DNA from: Phragmites australis
Taxonomy: Eukaryota > Streptophyta > Magnoliopsida > Poales > Poaceae
DNA: 64,000 nucleotides
Direction of reading: 5' to 3'
Assembly: GCF_958298935.1 (NCBI RefSeq)
Contig: NC_084923.1
Coordinates: 31,650,501-31,714,500, forward strand
Shown here: positions 45,873 to 58,960 of the stretch, in pieces
Numbering within the stretch: the first letter of the stretch is position 1
How the letters are laid out: each line of letters starts with the position of its first letter
Notes under the pieces: model-generated
What the model was told of the DNA's origin: nothing
The model's database searches: none
What the model saw: only the letters and a program-made list of their open reading frames with translations
Program-made: the position numbers and the translations under genes

Positions 45873-48800
45873 ATGTCTACCCCATCTTCTTCCTCCTCCT
45901 CCTCCTCCTCCCCCTCCACCATTTCCAACACGACCTCATCTTCCATGGCGACAGTCTTTGCCCCAATTCCCATCCACCACACCGTTACAATTCGTCTCAC
46001 CAAGAACAATTTCATCATATGGCGCGCCCAGCTCCTCCCCCATCTGCGGAGTACGAAGCTTATGGGCTATCTTGATGGATCCATCGCCGCACCCGCCAAG
46101 CCGGTCGTCTCTTCGACTGCTGCTGGTGCTGACCTGGTCCCAAACCCGCCTTATGACCGGTGGTATGATCAGGATCAACAGGTCCTTAGTGGCCTTCTCT
46201 CCTTCATCTCTGAGGAGGTCCTCCCCGATGTGGTCGCTGCTACCACGTCCAAGGAGGCATGGGACATGCTGCAGCGGATGTACTCCTCTGCCACTTGCGC
46301 CTGTACGGCTCAGATTCGTGTGGAGCTTGCCACGACCAAGAAGCGAGATCTCTCTGCTGCAGATTATTTTCGCAAGATCAAAGGGCTAGCCACCGAGCTG
46401 GCCGCCGCGGGTTCCGCCATGCGCGATGATGAGGTGATCGCGTATCTTCTCGCCGGTCTCGACCCTGAATATGATCCCTTTGTCACCTCGATGACAACCA
46501 AGAGTGAACCACTCACGCTTGATGATGTGTTTGCACATCTGATGGAGTTTGAAGCCCGTCAACTACAACATCAGGCCGACCTGTAGCTGCATCAAGGATC
46601 CTCGACCAATTATGCTGGTTGTGGTGGTCAGCAAAGGAACCGCAAGCGTGGGGACCGTGGTCGTGGTCGCCCTGCGTATACTCAGGGTGGTGCACCCTCT
46701 CGCTCTTCTGATGGCCGCGACGCTCGCCGCGGTAATTCTTCTCGTCCTCCATGCCAGATATGCGGCAAGATGGGTCATACCGCCGTCAAGTGTTGGTATA
46801 GGATGGACGACTCCTATCAAGATGAGCCTCCCTCTGCAGCTATGGCGGCTACCTCCTCCTACAAGATTGATCCCAATTGGTACAGTGACACAGGCACCAC
46901 GGACCATATCACAAGTGATCTCGACCATCTTGTTGTTCGTGAACGCTATCATGGAGGCGAACAAGTCCACGTCGGCAACGGCGCAGGTTTGCAGATTATG
47001 CATGTTGGTCATTCTTCAATTAATACTGCTACTCGCCCTCTTGCATTGCGTAATATTTTACATGTGCCTAATATTTCTAAGCATCTCCTCTCCGTTTATA
47101 AATTTTCTCGTGATAACAATGTCTTCTTTGAGTTTCATCCATGGCATTTTTCTATTAAGGATCGAACGTCGAGGAGAAGCCTTCTGGAAGGGTGGTGTGA
47201 GTCTGGCCTCTATCCTATCAAGCCGGCTGATCTAGTCGATGTCAAGCATGCCCTTGTGAGCAGTTCCGTTAGTCATGCCCAATGGCACGCCCGGCTTGGC
47301 CATCCTTCATCCCAAATAGTTCAGTCAATTTTGCATCTCAATAATATTTCGTGTGCTAGAGAGTCATCTTTGCCAGTCTGTAATGCGTGTCGAGTAGCCA
47401 AGAGTCACCAATTACCATACACTAGTTCTATTCATCGGTCTACTTCTCCTTTGGAGTTAATTTTCTCTGATGTATGGGGCCCTGCACCCCAATCCGTTGG
47501 GGGTTTTAAATATTACATCAGCTTCATCGATGATTTTAGTAAATTTTCTTGGATCTATTTGATGCATGATCGTACAGAAGCCCCCCGTATATTTTTGCAG
47601 TTCCAGGCGCATGTTGAGCATCTCCTGGATGCTAAGATTAAATGTGTCCAGTCCAATTGGGGTGGTGAATACTAGAAAATTCATAATACATTTTTTCGTT
47701 CTCTTGGCATAGCTCACCGTGTTTCGTATCCTCACACACATCAACAAAACGGTTCTGCTGAACGCAAGCACCGTCATATTGTTGAAACTGGCCTTGCTCT
47801 TCTCGCTCACGTCGCCATGCCTCTTAAATTCTGGGATGAAGCATTTCTTACAGCCACATACCTCATCAATCGCCTTCCTACTCGTGTTATCGACAACAAG
47901 TGCCCTTTGGAACGTCTCTTTAATACACCGCCTAATTACTCATTATTAAAGGTTTTTGGGTGTGCCTGTTGGCCTCATCTTCACCCCTATAACAAACAAA
48001 AACTCTCCTTTCGTTCCAAAGAATGTGTTTTCCTAGGCTACAGTTTGTTACATAAGGGGTACAAGTGCCTTGACACTGATTCCGGCCGTGTCTATATCTC
48101 TAGAGACGTTATCTTTGATGAGCATGTTTTTCCATTCACTAGGAATCCCCCTGGTCCTTCCCAAACCTTGCAATCAAATCCCACCAGTCCTGATTTGAGC
48201 ATCTTGCATTTGGGAAATAGCAGTACTAATTTGGATTGTGATCATATGCATACATCTATGCCTGCTAATTTTTTGGATGCAGAAAATCCGGCAAATCTGT
48301 CCCAGGAATCTGCTCCGAACTTGCCGCCGCTGTCGACCGCGTCCTTACTGCGTGAATCAGCTTCGGGATCACCACCAGTACCTGCCATAACTGCTGCCCC
48401 GGGTGCCCCGCTCTCCGATCATGTGCCCGCGTCGCCTGGACCTTGTCCTGATTCGCTGGGCCGTCATCATGGGGCTCGGTCCCCTGCCTTGCCTTGGGAT
48501 GCGGATCCCTTGGTCAGGTCCTTGCCTGCTGATAGCCCAGGCACCGCGGATTCTTTGGCGCTGTCAGGTACTGCTGCCTAATCAGGTGTTGTGGCCAATG
48601 CACCTCCCGCTCATCCGTACGGTACACGGCTACGGAATAATATCAGGCAACCCAAAGTCCGTACCGATGGAACGGTCACATATTCTGTGGTTCGGTCTCC
48701 TGTCTCCGAGCCTACTTCTCATGTTGCCGCTGTGGAGCATCCCCTCTGGCGTCAGGCTATGGATGATGAATTTCAGGCCCTCCTCAAGAATAACACATGG

Positions 48801-50249
48801 CACTTAATTCCTCCTCGTGCTGGCCTTAATGTTATTGATTGCAAATGGGTTTTCAAACTCAAGCAAAAGCCAAATGGGTCCATTGATCGCTACAAAGCAC
48901 GCTTGGTTGCTAAAGGATTCAAGCAACAGTATAGGGTTGATTATGATGATACTTTTAGTCCAATTGTCAAGCCTACTACTATTCGACTATTATTGTCTCT
49001 CGCTATTTCTCGTGGTTGGGCTATTCGACAGATTGATATTCAGAATGCTTTTCTACATGGTGTTCTTCACGAGGATGTTTATATGAAGCAACCCCCTGGT
49101 TTTGTGGATTCCCAACATCCTGATTATCTTTGCAAGCTAGACAAGTCACTCTATGGCCTCAAACAAGCACCGCATGCCTGGTTTTCTCGCCTTAGCTCCA
49201 AACTCTTGCAGCTGGGATTTACTGCCTCAAAGGCCGATGTCTCTCTTTTCATTTTTAACAAGGCGGGCATTCAGATATACATTCTTATCTATGTTGATGA
49301 TATTATCATAGTCAGCTCATCTTCTATGGCTACTGAGCGACTCCTTACACAGCTTGAGGCTGATTTTGTAGTAAAAGATCTTGGCACTCTCAGTTATTTT
49401 CTTGGGATTCAAGTACATCATACTCCCCAGGGGCTTGTTCTGACACAGCACAAATATATACAAGATTTATTGACCCGAACTAATATGCTCACCTCCAAGG
49501 GCGTGTCCACTCCTATGGTTCCCAGTGAGAAGCTGTTGTTGGATAGTGGTGAAAAACTCTCGCCTGAGGACACCACAAGATATCAGAGTGTTGTTGGTGC
49601 TCTCCAATACCTCTCTCTGACACGGCCTGATATTTCATTCTGTGTCAACAGAGTTTGACAATTTTTATTAGCTCCAACTACTGTCCATTGGGCGGCAGTC
49701 AAACGAATTCTACGATATCTTCATGATACTGCTGACATGGGATTATGCTTCACCAAGTCGGGCTCTTCATTGCTTAGTGCCTTCTCCGATGCTGATTGGG
49801 CTGGGAACCCTGATGATCGTCGCAGCACTGGCGGCTATGCCATCTTTTTCAGTGGCAATCTTATCTCTTGGAGTTCACGCAAACAACTGACGGTCTCCCG
49901 CTCTAGTACAGAGGCTGAATACAAGGCAGTTGCTGATGCTACTGCAGAATTGATCTGGATTCAGGTGCTATTGCGTGAGCTTGGGATTTCACAGGCACAA
50001 GCACCCAGTTTATGGTGTGATAATATTGGTGCCACTTATTTGTCTGCCAATCCAATTTTTCATTGCCGGACGAAGCATGTTGAGGTTGATTATCATTTCG
50101 TTCGTGAACGAGTATCAACTTGTCAGCTTGATGTGCGATTCATTTCCTCCAAAGATCAGATTGCAGACATCATGACAAAGCCGTTGGCAGGTCCGATGTT
50201 CAATAGTTTTCGGCGCAATCTGAACTTAGTTTCACATCGTCCAGATTGA
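45873..50249 (+). pseudogene. gag-pol: Copia gag-pol polyprotein with four in-frame stops
   Basis: ATG at 45873 to TGA at 50247, one phase, 1,459 codons. Gag (to about 46740) ends in a zinc knuckle CQICGKMGHTAVKC. Protease: WYSDTGTTDHIT at 46877. Integrase: H..H...C..C region (HARLGHPS...CNACR, 47285-47395), then FSDVWGPAPQ and [25 protein letters not shown] (48847), DIQNAFLHG (49036), IYVDDIII (49288). RNase [18 protein letters not shown] (49787) and [11 protein letters not shown]. Stops are TAG 46584, TAG 47673, TAA 48579 and TGA 49656. At least three look like single C-to-T changes in CAG or CGA codons. No frameshift was found. Confidence 0.93.
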
Positions 50250-50255
50250 GGGGGG
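50248..50255 (+). promoter_or_regulatory. Polypurine tract of the copia element
   Basis: GAGGGGGG directly before the 3' LTR, overlapping the stop codon of gag-pol. Confidence 0.85.
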
Positions 50256-50431
50256 TGTTAAACATAGCAAATATATCTCTATACATAGAAGGGTATCCCT
50301 AATCATGGAGCTGCATCTCCTATCTTGCTGTGTATCCATTGATCACGGTTGTACCACTTTCCTTTGTACATCTTCTATATATATGAAAGCCTATGACCCA
50401 TAGAGGTCATCCAGCGCCAAACAATCTAATA
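50256..50431 (+). repeat. 3' LTR of the copia element
   Basis: 176 bp, TGTTAAACATAGC...CAATCTAATA (final CA reads TA). Differs from the 5' LTR at only a few positions. Confidence 0.92.
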
Positions 50432-50436
50432 AATAG

Positions 50437-51239
50437 TTGAAGAGGCTAAAACGATCTATATTTGTAACAAAATAATAACATAGTAAATTGCGTGCTACAT
50501 ACGTTGAATGACACGACGTGGGAAGGCGCTAGGGGTGTCCCAGAAAACCAGAACGCCGCCTCTATGCCTCGATGCCCGCTCGACGTGGAACACAGTGTCT
50601 GGGGAAAGTTGCACAGAATAAGGGCCCAAGAACCGGGCCTGGGTTAACGTCGCCGAATGGCCGTGCACACGAGAACGTACACAGCACCAACAACACTACA
50701 CGCCTACATGCACTGATCACAACCAAACGCACACCACCAACCCTTCTAGGATTTAAACACTCACGGGAGCACATTCACATGTGCCTTACGCCGGTAGCAC
50801 AGCACATGAACGGCACCCACCAGTAGCGCATCACGGCTTGCAGTGCGAGCTCGGGCCCGCGCTCTGGCCGCATCGTGCCGGAGGCCGTCGCCCTGCCCCG
50901 CAGACTGCCGTGCTCAGCGCCTCAGTCTATATCGCCGGGACGCAGCCCGCACCTCGCTGAGTCGCTGGCTGACTCGCCGTACCGCAGGGGAACGAGTGCT
51001 CGCACGTGCGCCACGAAAGACCACAGCAGCACGAAGCCTGCGCACACGCCCCAAACCGATGCCCGCAGCTCATTGGGCGAACGCCAACTTGAGCCCGCCG
51101 CGTGCCCCACATGCAAGCCGTCTATCACGCCCGTTTTCCCCCTCCCCTGTAATCTCTCTATCTGTTTTCTCTCTGCCACGTGGGTCCCGTATGTCATCCC
51201 TGTCCTTCCACCCATCGGTCTTCACCTTCTTTTTCCGTA
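50437..51239. other. Sequence between copia and large LTR
   Basis: AT-rich to 50500, then GC-rich. Several overlapping open frames on both strands (50562-51265) are composition artefacts. Part may be the U3 region of the large LTR to the right, whose left boundary I could not find. Confidence 0.4.
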
Positions 51240-53957
51240 GCATCCTCTCATTTGAAACCCGTTGATTCCACGCTCGAGTGAAGGAAAGAGCTCACGTTCA
51301 TTTGGGAATCAACACACCGCCATCACACTGGATCAACTCGCCAAGGAATGTGGATGGGAGAAAAGGTAACCACGCTCTAATTCCTCACCATTGCATTAAG
51401 AGCCCACCGATCAATTCAATCCTGCCCTCCCTCTATAAATCCTCGATTCGTCTCTTGCCCGAGCTTCTTTGCACCCAACCGCGCTTAAGCCCATGTTTCC
51501 CATCAATTTCCCCTCACTTGAGAGCTCCCGCACCATCGTCGAACCTCCACCAAGCGCCCTCACCGTTGTCGAGTTGATTCGCGCCACCCCGAAGCCGTCT
51601 GAGCATTAGTCAGTGTTTGTCATCTGCATCTCTTCGTGATCTGCCGCTTGCCTTCGAGTTTCGACCACCGCATGGAGCTCTAAAAGCTGCCAAAGCCTCA
51701 CTGTTGAAGCTCGTCGTTGCCAAGCCATCTCGAGCCGCCCCAACGTGAAATTGCCTCTCAAACGGGTTCGTCGTCACCTCCTCTCTGCATTCTGCCACTC
51801 ACCGTCGAAGACCGGCCACTGGAGCACAACTCCGGCAACCTCCCGAGTCGCGACGCTGTGTTTGCCCGCCGCTGATGTTGCCCGATCGCCGAGCCTAGTT
51901 AGCCTTCCTCTCCTCCGCCTGATCCTCAACCAACGATCCAAATTAGATATTCCCTTACCCCTTCACCCCGCTGAGTCAGCATCTCTTTAAACCGGTCAAA
52001 ACGCCACATCAGCATGCCACATAGGCACTTTTGTCCTATGTGGTAGTCCAATCAACAGATCAGAGCCGAGGCAGTTAGATGATGTCAACATTGTGTGGTA
52101 ATTCGGTTTTCTTTTAGAAAAATAATTCACAAAATAGATTTTATTTGAAAATAGGTTTCCTTTTAATAGAAAAATTCCAGAAATTAGTTTATAGTTTAAA
52201 TAAATGTTTTTAATATGTTTTAAATTTAGTTTTAATTTTGAAAACAGTTTAAATGTTAAAAATAATTTTTAATTAGAAAATAGTTTTAGAAAATCTAGAT
52301 TATTTAAAATAATGTTTAAATGTGTTTTATTTATTTAAATAAATTCTTTTAATATGTTTTGTTGCATATAAAATTATTTTTATTTCCAGAAAAATGTAAA
52401 TAAATTCTATTGTTTTAACTAGTTTTATGTTGAAAAGTAATTTTGGAAAATTGTAAATAAATGTTTTAGGTCTTTTAAAAATTAGTTTAATTCTAGAAAA
52501 ATAAAAAAATAGTTTTTTGTCGTTTTTAGCCGTTTAAAATTAAAATTTGTTTAGCCGTAATTTTCGCATCGTTGCTCCGATTTGGGTAGTCCTTGCACCC
52601 AAATCTTCCTAATATCGTGCCCTAGCTAGTCCTAACATTTGTTTGTTATGTTTGTTTTGTTTAGCACTTATTCTTAGTGTTGCTCGTGTTGTTTGTTCCG
52701 AAGTCGTTCGATAACATCCAAGATTAAGACTTTAGTGACTTTGAGCAACAGTTCGGATAAGGCAAGTGTCCTTGACCACTTTGATCCTATTATAAAAAAA
52801 GCGTGTCCTTTATTTGTTTAATTGCATGCTTCTCAACATAAATCCCATGTTTAGGGTTTACTAGTACATTCAAGATTATCCTTGTCACCTGTATTAGAGT
52901 TAGGGTGTAAAGGGTAGACTATCTTAGCTCCGCTGTCATGGTATGGGTGTGTTACATAACAACCTGATTAACTGTTTATGGAATATGAACCAGATTGGGT
53001 AATATTTTGTAGTAACATCATAGGGATCTAGGGAGGTTGGTTTGGTTGGTATGACTGTTGTATGCGTATTGGGTAATGTGCGAGTACATGCTTTAGATCC
53101 TAAGGACCAGTTTGTGAAGCATGTAACTCGGCTCAACAGTACAACCATGAGGCTAATATGGGAATGACCTAGCTGAATAATTAGTGGTTCGCCTAACTCT
53201 GTATGCACCAGTTGGCTGTTAAGTGACACAGAGGGGGCCTCCGCAGTGGATGAAATTCCTGCTAGCGGTGAAACCTTAATGGGCGTATACAGATTAGGAG
53301 GTACTTTGTAAAGGCCTTGTAGTGAGATCCCGGCTCTACACCCTGGAAGTGTGAAGCAATACAGGAATTACGACTCATGGGTAAAGTTGTACGATCTCTG
53401 CAAAGAAATAAAATTGGTTAATCATTCGTGCTCACAGTAAAGAGTGGCCTGGCCTTCTTCATGGTTAGAATACTTGATGAGTATGGTAGTCAAATGGAAT
53501 CCGATAAGCTATATCTTTTAAAGTCTTGTCATCACATATAGTAAATATAACTGCTATACTTTCTTGAGTCCCAAGTTAGAATGGCTTAGTTGGAGTAAAC
53601 AAGAGTCAAGCATTCATTGTCTTAAACCTTCATGTTATACTTCCCCATACTTGCTGAGTATTCCATGTAATCACACTTGTTATACCAAATAATGCTGCTC
53701 AGCCGGGAAAGATTTTGAAGACTTCGTAGAAGATTTCTAGGGTGTGTTCGCCGTCGATAGCTTGTGGTGTCGCCTAGAAGATTGAAGACTATGCTTAGTT
53801 CCGTTGTATTGTTGATCTCTTTTTGTAAGAACGAATGCACATTTAAGTTAATGATATTGTTCTGTTATTTGATTTATGATGTCACTATATGTATGTAACT
53901 TGATCCTACCACACACATATATATACATTTGGTTTGATCTTAAAACTGGGTGTGACA
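51240..53957 (+). mobile_element. Large LTR of the same family, opposite orientation to 42069
   Basis: It ends GGGTGTGACA at 53957; the reverse complement of this end matches the start at 42069 and 23052. The reverse complement of 51990-52800 parallels 24440-25040 (GCCACATCAGCATGCCACAT, the ATTTTCGCATCG...CTCCGATTT and GCAAGTGTCCTTGACCA segments). A TATAAAT box at 51434-51440 suggests transcription on the plus strand and lies 2.5 kb from the right end, like the TATA region of the 23052 copy. The left end is not resolved and may lie some hundred bases further left. No internal element genes. Confidence 0.6.
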
Positions 53958-54309
53958 TCGTTGGGCTTGCATGGCTCCATGCCCCCCATGCCGTGCGGAA
54001 GCTACTGGGTACCGAAGGCGGGAACAGACATCGGGAATCAATGAGGAGCCTATTTTTATTTCGCAAGGGAGCAGGCAGCGCGAGCTCAGTCCTCCGGATG
54101 ACCGCTTCTACTGGTTGCACGGCACTAGTGCGAGTGTAGGAAGTGGTCTCTAGAATCGAACACCATCGTGGCTGCCTGCAGTTGCCGAAGTAGGTATAGA
54201 CGTGAAGGAATCTGTGAATCTATTTTATTTTAACTCAATTAACTAATTAGTTATTTTGACTATATCATACTATATAAAACATGAATTAGTTCTATAATCA
54301 CCCTGCCTA
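53958..54309. other. Short exon-like remnant of unknown origin
   Basis: 53971-54153 reads as a 60-residue frame with EPIFISQGSRQRELSPPDDR, which has ordinary protein composition. No family recognised, no start or splice context. The rest is AT-rich. Confidence 0.25.
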
Positions 54310-55851
54310 TCTAATCTAATAAAAAGCCAAAAAAAACCAAAAAAACTAAAGCTCGGGGAAACCGGACCACCCGTTCGTGTTGCTTCTCTTCCCCGCCCGC
54401 CCCGTGCCCATCTCAGATCTCACCTCTAGCCCGCCCTTCCCGTGCGCTGCCTACTGATCCCTTTCGCCACCACCTATCACACTCGTGCCAATGGAGATCT
54501 CGGTAGCACCGTCTGCACCACCCATCCCGGTTTCCACACCCTACTCATGCCTTGCCTCCGCGCCGTCCTCCGGCCTCTCCACCGCAACCCATCCCCACCG
54601 CTACTGGAAGCCTGGCAATGGCCATGGCGGTCACCATTTGGTGGTGAGCCTGCCCAATACCACCATTCGCAACACCTACAAGGAACCATAGGCAGAGTGC
54701 CCCCACGCCGGTCTCATCCTCGAAGCCTCCACACTGCTGAGTAGAGCTCCCCCATGCTGCCAAGGAATCCACGGTCAAGGTAAAAAATTGACATCCCTCT
54801 CCGCCAAGGAATCGCGTGCTTGCTGCTAGGACAGATGAAAAAATGGCTCATCGGATGGTCTTGTGCGAGAGATTGTAGCAGTTTTTTTTCTTGTTTTTGT
54901 GTTATGCTCTGTTCTTGGCTTATATATAGTGGTCGGGGGACACTAGGTGTAGTAGGTGGCAACGCCCGACCGGGAGGAGGGGGGCCGCTGGCGTTTGGTG
55001 TGGAGCAGCGGTAGCAGGCCAGAGCTCTGCGCTTGTGCGGCTCAGCGACATCCAAGCAGGAAGACCTCACGGATCAAGAACAACGAGTGAGGGTATACAT
55101 ACTATTATCCTCTCTGATTCTGAAATATATATTTGCAGTTTCAAGCCTCAATATGTTTTTCAATTTTTGTAATTTTAGATACAAAAATTTCTTACCTCTT
55201 GGATTTTGCATCGGCGCGAGCACCGAGGGTTGATTTCATTGATCGGATTTATAGTGAAGTCACCTGATAAAAATTAGGAAAAGTAAAAAAGTAAAAATGA
55301 TGATAAGGGCACATGAATGCCAAAACACTAACTACATCAAAACTGGGGACATGAAAGCTTCCCCAGCTGCAGGTTAGTGCCCCGCTGTGCTATTCGCAGT
55401 TTATGCAGTCTAGCGATTGTCATTGGTTGCTCTTTATGTAACCTGCACAACTTATGCACATGATTTTATTTTATTTCTTTTGTTTCTTTGCAGATGTTGC
55501 TGCACTGAAGGCATGGCAGTGATCACTTCCCTATGGACTCATGTATACACCACTACCGAACTAAAGGGATAAACATGTAGGCATCATGTATGACGATGTG
55601 TCGGTACTCACCCTGCCGGTATGATTACTATAGCATCCAGTTTGTTAATAGATTGTGGTCTCCTGTATTCTTGCCCGATATATGCCGTTTGTTAATTGGA
55701 GTTACCATGGCTAGATGCTACAAATGCTGTTGAATCATGCTGAATGAAAATGCTGCAAATGCGGAATCATGTTGAAAGCATAAAGCATATATGTAGGTTG
55801 GCTCTCATTCAGGTTATATCTAGTTATTTTCTGTGGTTAGATTAACCTTCA

Positions 55852-56091
55852 GTGCTTCCAATTGGTACTGCCTATGAAAATTTGCGTATCATATACATGT
55901 CAGTTGCTCTAGAAATCGGTGTTGGCCTACCGGGTGTTGAAACAAGAGTTCGTCTTGCTTCAGTAAGTATGTTCAGAGTTTCTTCTAAGAAGGAGACTCA
56001 AGCTTGGAGACGAAGTTTAAGAGGAAGAAACACCACAAATGTATTGATGGTAGAAAAAATAGATCGGTCTGGGAGGACTATCACAGCGTGA
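55852..56091 (+). pseudogene. Exon-like fragment, unknown
   Basis: An 80-codon frame includes YENLRIIYMSVALEIGVGLP, which reads like real protein, then GVETRVRLASVSM. A possible splice donor (CAGTAAGTA) lies at 55960. No family recognised. It may be a gene fragment captured by the Helitron. Confidence 0.3.
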
Positions 56092-56537
56092 CTTAGTGTA
56101 TTTTCACCTCTGTGTCTTTTTTGCTATCTTCCCCGTCCCTTTAGCCCAGGTGACCATAGCTCCTATTTATAGGGCCGTGCACAGCTTAGCGTACAAGTTA
56201 TCATAATGTACAAATATTTGGAATCCAATCGTTTTACTATGCCTTATCCTGGATAACTGCTTTCTTCCATATCTGAGAGATAAATATCTACAGTGGTAAT
56301 TATCGTGGTGCCAGCCCCCTAAAGGGGGCGAGCCAATCGCCAACTGCGGCCCGGCGCCGCACTGTCAGGGGTGTCAGGACAGCCTCCATCATGCCGGGTT
56401 GTCAGAGCAGCGTCCACTAGCCTAAGTATTTAATACCGATCACTTCCTTGTAGGCAAAGTATGACCGGTGCTTCCCCTCTAACAGATCTTTCCTGAGACC
56501 TGACGACTCATCCGGTAGCCTCCGGGAAGCCAGCCCG

Positions 56538-56735
56538 AGCAGCAGGAGGCGGAGGCCTCGGGAGACCGAGCCTTCGGGAGGTAGGACTCCGGAAGGCTGG
56601 AGCTTCGGGAGGCCGAGGCTTCGGGACACCGAGCCTTTGGGAGACTGAGCCTTCAGGAGGCAAGGCTCCGGAAGGCCGGGGCTTCAGGAGGTCGAGGCTT
56701 TGGGAGACCGAGCCGTTGGGAGGCTAGGCTGGTTA
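56538..56735. repeat. Minisatellite of GGGAGACCGAGCCTTCGGGAGG-like units
   Basis: Units of about 20-22 bases built on GGCTTCGGGAGACCGAG and CTCCGGAAGGC variants repeat at least seven times. Reading frames through it are repetitive and not genes. Confidence 0.75.
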
Positions 56736-57266
56736 AGCCAAGGGCCCGTCGGGGGTCCTTAACAACGACCCCCAATAGTAGCTCCTCGCGAGGGCGGCCA
56801 ACGGAGCATTCGAGCCCGTGGTTCCTTCGGAGCAGGGTCTCTGACGGTCCCTGGCTTGTGGGTGATGGCTCGTGGCCCAAGTATTGCTTGGCTTATCTGG
56901 GATGGTTTGACCCGGGTGACTGAAGGATATGCTGGATGACATCGGCGATAAGGGGCATTGAATGCGCCTTGGGGAAAGGCACGGTCCTGCCTAGTCAGGT
57001 GGGCATGGGACGCGTGTCATCTTGTTATTGGGGGGGGGAGGGTCAAGGGGGTCGGTTCTACTCCCCATGATTTCAGCCTGGCAGGCGAAAGGACTGGGCA
57101 TGCGCCCGTCACCTATGGGGGCAAGTTGCTCCTTATTTGTAGCAGGAGGGGGATTGCCCCGAGCGACCTTTTCGCCAACTCCTCGTTCTCATCTGCCTTT
57201 GTCTTCAGCGTCTTTTCTTCCTCTCTCTCATAATCCAGCGCCTTTTACCATCCTCTTGTGGTTCGT

Positions 57267-58181
57267 ATGGCTAGCTTGAGTACCCCGAGTGAAGCCGGAA
57301 CTCGAGCGGCGAGGGAGATTGCTAGTGGCACTGGCTTTCCCATCGCTGATGGGGCTGTCGCAAGGGGTGGAGCTCTGGCATGCCAGCAAAAGAACCCCCC
57401 CCCCCAGCAAACCACCGCACTGGGGGCATCTTTCATTGGTGGCGAGGAGCTTGACCGGATGGTTAGGGAGGGGAAGATTCCCTCCAGAGCTGTCGCTCAG
57501 TCTTCGCTGGGCGAGGAGGTCCTGAAGCCTCTAGCCCATGAGGTTGTGGTGTTTGAGGCCTTCTTCGAGGTAGGCCTAGGTTTTCCCTTAGTGCTGCTGC
57601 TCGAGGAGGTGCTCTGCCACTTCTGCGTGGAGCTTCCGCGGATCCACGCCAACACCATTGCCCTCCTGGCCACCTTTGAGTGGGCCATGCGGGCAGAGGG
57701 GTGTGAAGTGAGGGCGGATTTCTTTGCGGCCCTCCACTTTGCCAACTGCTAGCCGAAGCTGATCAAGGTCGAGGGGACGAAGTGGCCCCTTAGCTTCGGG
57801 AGTGTCAACTTCTAGATATGGTCGTAGTATCGCGACGCCTTCCCGGCGAAGGCCATTAATGGTCGATGGTATACTGACTGGTTGCAACGGTGTTTATACT
57901 ACAACATCAGCCCTGCATCACCCCTTCGCTCCACAAACTGGGATATTGCGTATGTTCTGGAGCCGGAGACGGGGATTACGGATGACCAGTTCGCCTCACG
58001 GCTGGCCCTTCTCCGAAGGGTGGCTGAAAAGATGAGCATGCGTGACCTCGTGGAGGAGTTCACCATGTTGCACATTCGGCCCCTTCAAACGGGCTGGAAC
58101 TACGTCTTTGAGCAAGGTGCGAAAGAGTGGCCGAAGATGTACTCCAGCCTACTCATCAGTGCTGGTGAGTTCCCCTTGTAG
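57267..58181 (+). pseudogene. Transposase_28-type protein gene of the third Tat fragment
   Basis: ATG at 57267 (MASLSTPSEAGTRAAREIAS) opens a frame that continues in one phase to TAG at 58179, with stops at 57750, 57813 and 57822. Text such as VVFEAFFEVGLGFPLVLLLE and ELPRIHANTIALLATFEWAM fits the Transposase_28 pattern. Later parts (WDIAYVLEPETGITDDQFAS, LLRRVAEKMSMRDLVEEFTM) are also familiar from grass 'putative gypsy type transposon' proteins. GGTGAGTTCC at 58164 could be a splice donor, with more coding-like sequence at 58203-58940. It is the same gene type as in the E3 antisense slot. Function unknown. Confidence 0.65.
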
Positions 58182-58960
58182 TTTGGTTTTTGATCTGCCG
58201 ATGTGAGCCGTCTTTTTCTTCCAAAGAGCTACCTTCCACTCGAGCGTGCGGTGGAGATCGTGGAGGTGATCCTGGCCCCCCTACTCTCGCAGAGCAGGAG
58301 CGGCGGTGGCCTTAGCACAGATGTGGGAGCGGTACAACCGTGTCTACTTCTACCTCGGCGTGGGGGCTCCGGCATGGCGGGATCCTCCAAAGCCTGAGGC
58401 CACTGGAAAACGAGCGCGTGCAGCCCCCCAATCCGTGTGAGGACACTCCAAGACCAGCGCCCTTCTGCCTCCGGAGGCTCGCATACCGATTCCACGGCCG
58501 AGTCGTCATAGGTGCCCCTGGTTCACAAGAAGCGCCTGAGGCAGGTTGAGAGCGTGAGCGACCAGTCCCGAGGCGAGGGCCAGGGTGGCGGTGATGACCG
58601 GGGGACGGGCTGGGCCCCCCGGATAATGTGGGTCATGGCTAGAGCCGACGGAGAGGCGTGGCCTCCGTGTACTACAATTTTGGTATCGTCGGCTCGGACG
58701 TTGAGGATGTTACAGGCCCTTCCGTAAGAGATTCGGAGGAACTAGGTGTGGTTTTCTTTGTTAGCCATATCCTGTTTTGGTCGTGCACCGGAATCTTAAT
58801 TTGTGTTTCTCTTTTTTTTAGCGACCCTCGGGGTGAATGCGTCCTTGACTCCACCCTCCGAGCCCCCGGAGGCCTAGCAGGGATAGGGGACTCCTTGGGA
58901 GGGGTCTCCGAAGGCCGTCCCGGGGGATATGGCTTTGTTCAGTTATAATTTGTTTCCACC

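Larger units (their letters stand above)
45664..50431 (+). mobile_element. Ale-type Ty1/copia retrotransposon, full length, inactivated
   Basis: A 4,768-bp element with 177- and 176-bp LTRs, a primer site, a polypurine tract and a perfect target duplication AATAG (45659-45663 and 50432-50436). Gag, protease, integrase, RT and RNase H are in copia order in one continuous phase broken only by four nonsense codons. Short LTRs, size and sequence style fit the Ale (Retrofit/Hopscotch) lineage. Relatively young by the LTR match. Confidence 0.93.
56150..58960 (-). mobile_element. Fragment of a third Tat-type gypsy element
   Basis: A minus-strand TATA-like CCCTATAAATAGGAGC lies near 56157-56172, followed (in plus direction) by LTR-like sequence and then a plus-strand Transposase_28-type gene. 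That is the same order as in E3: minus-strand LTR, then the antisense gene. No gag-pol is present. Boundaries are approximate. Confidence 0.45.

Noticed and set aside
50562..51990. GC-rich open frames right of the copia element
   Set aside because: Open in several phases at once, with no domain features, and placed in or beside a large LTR.
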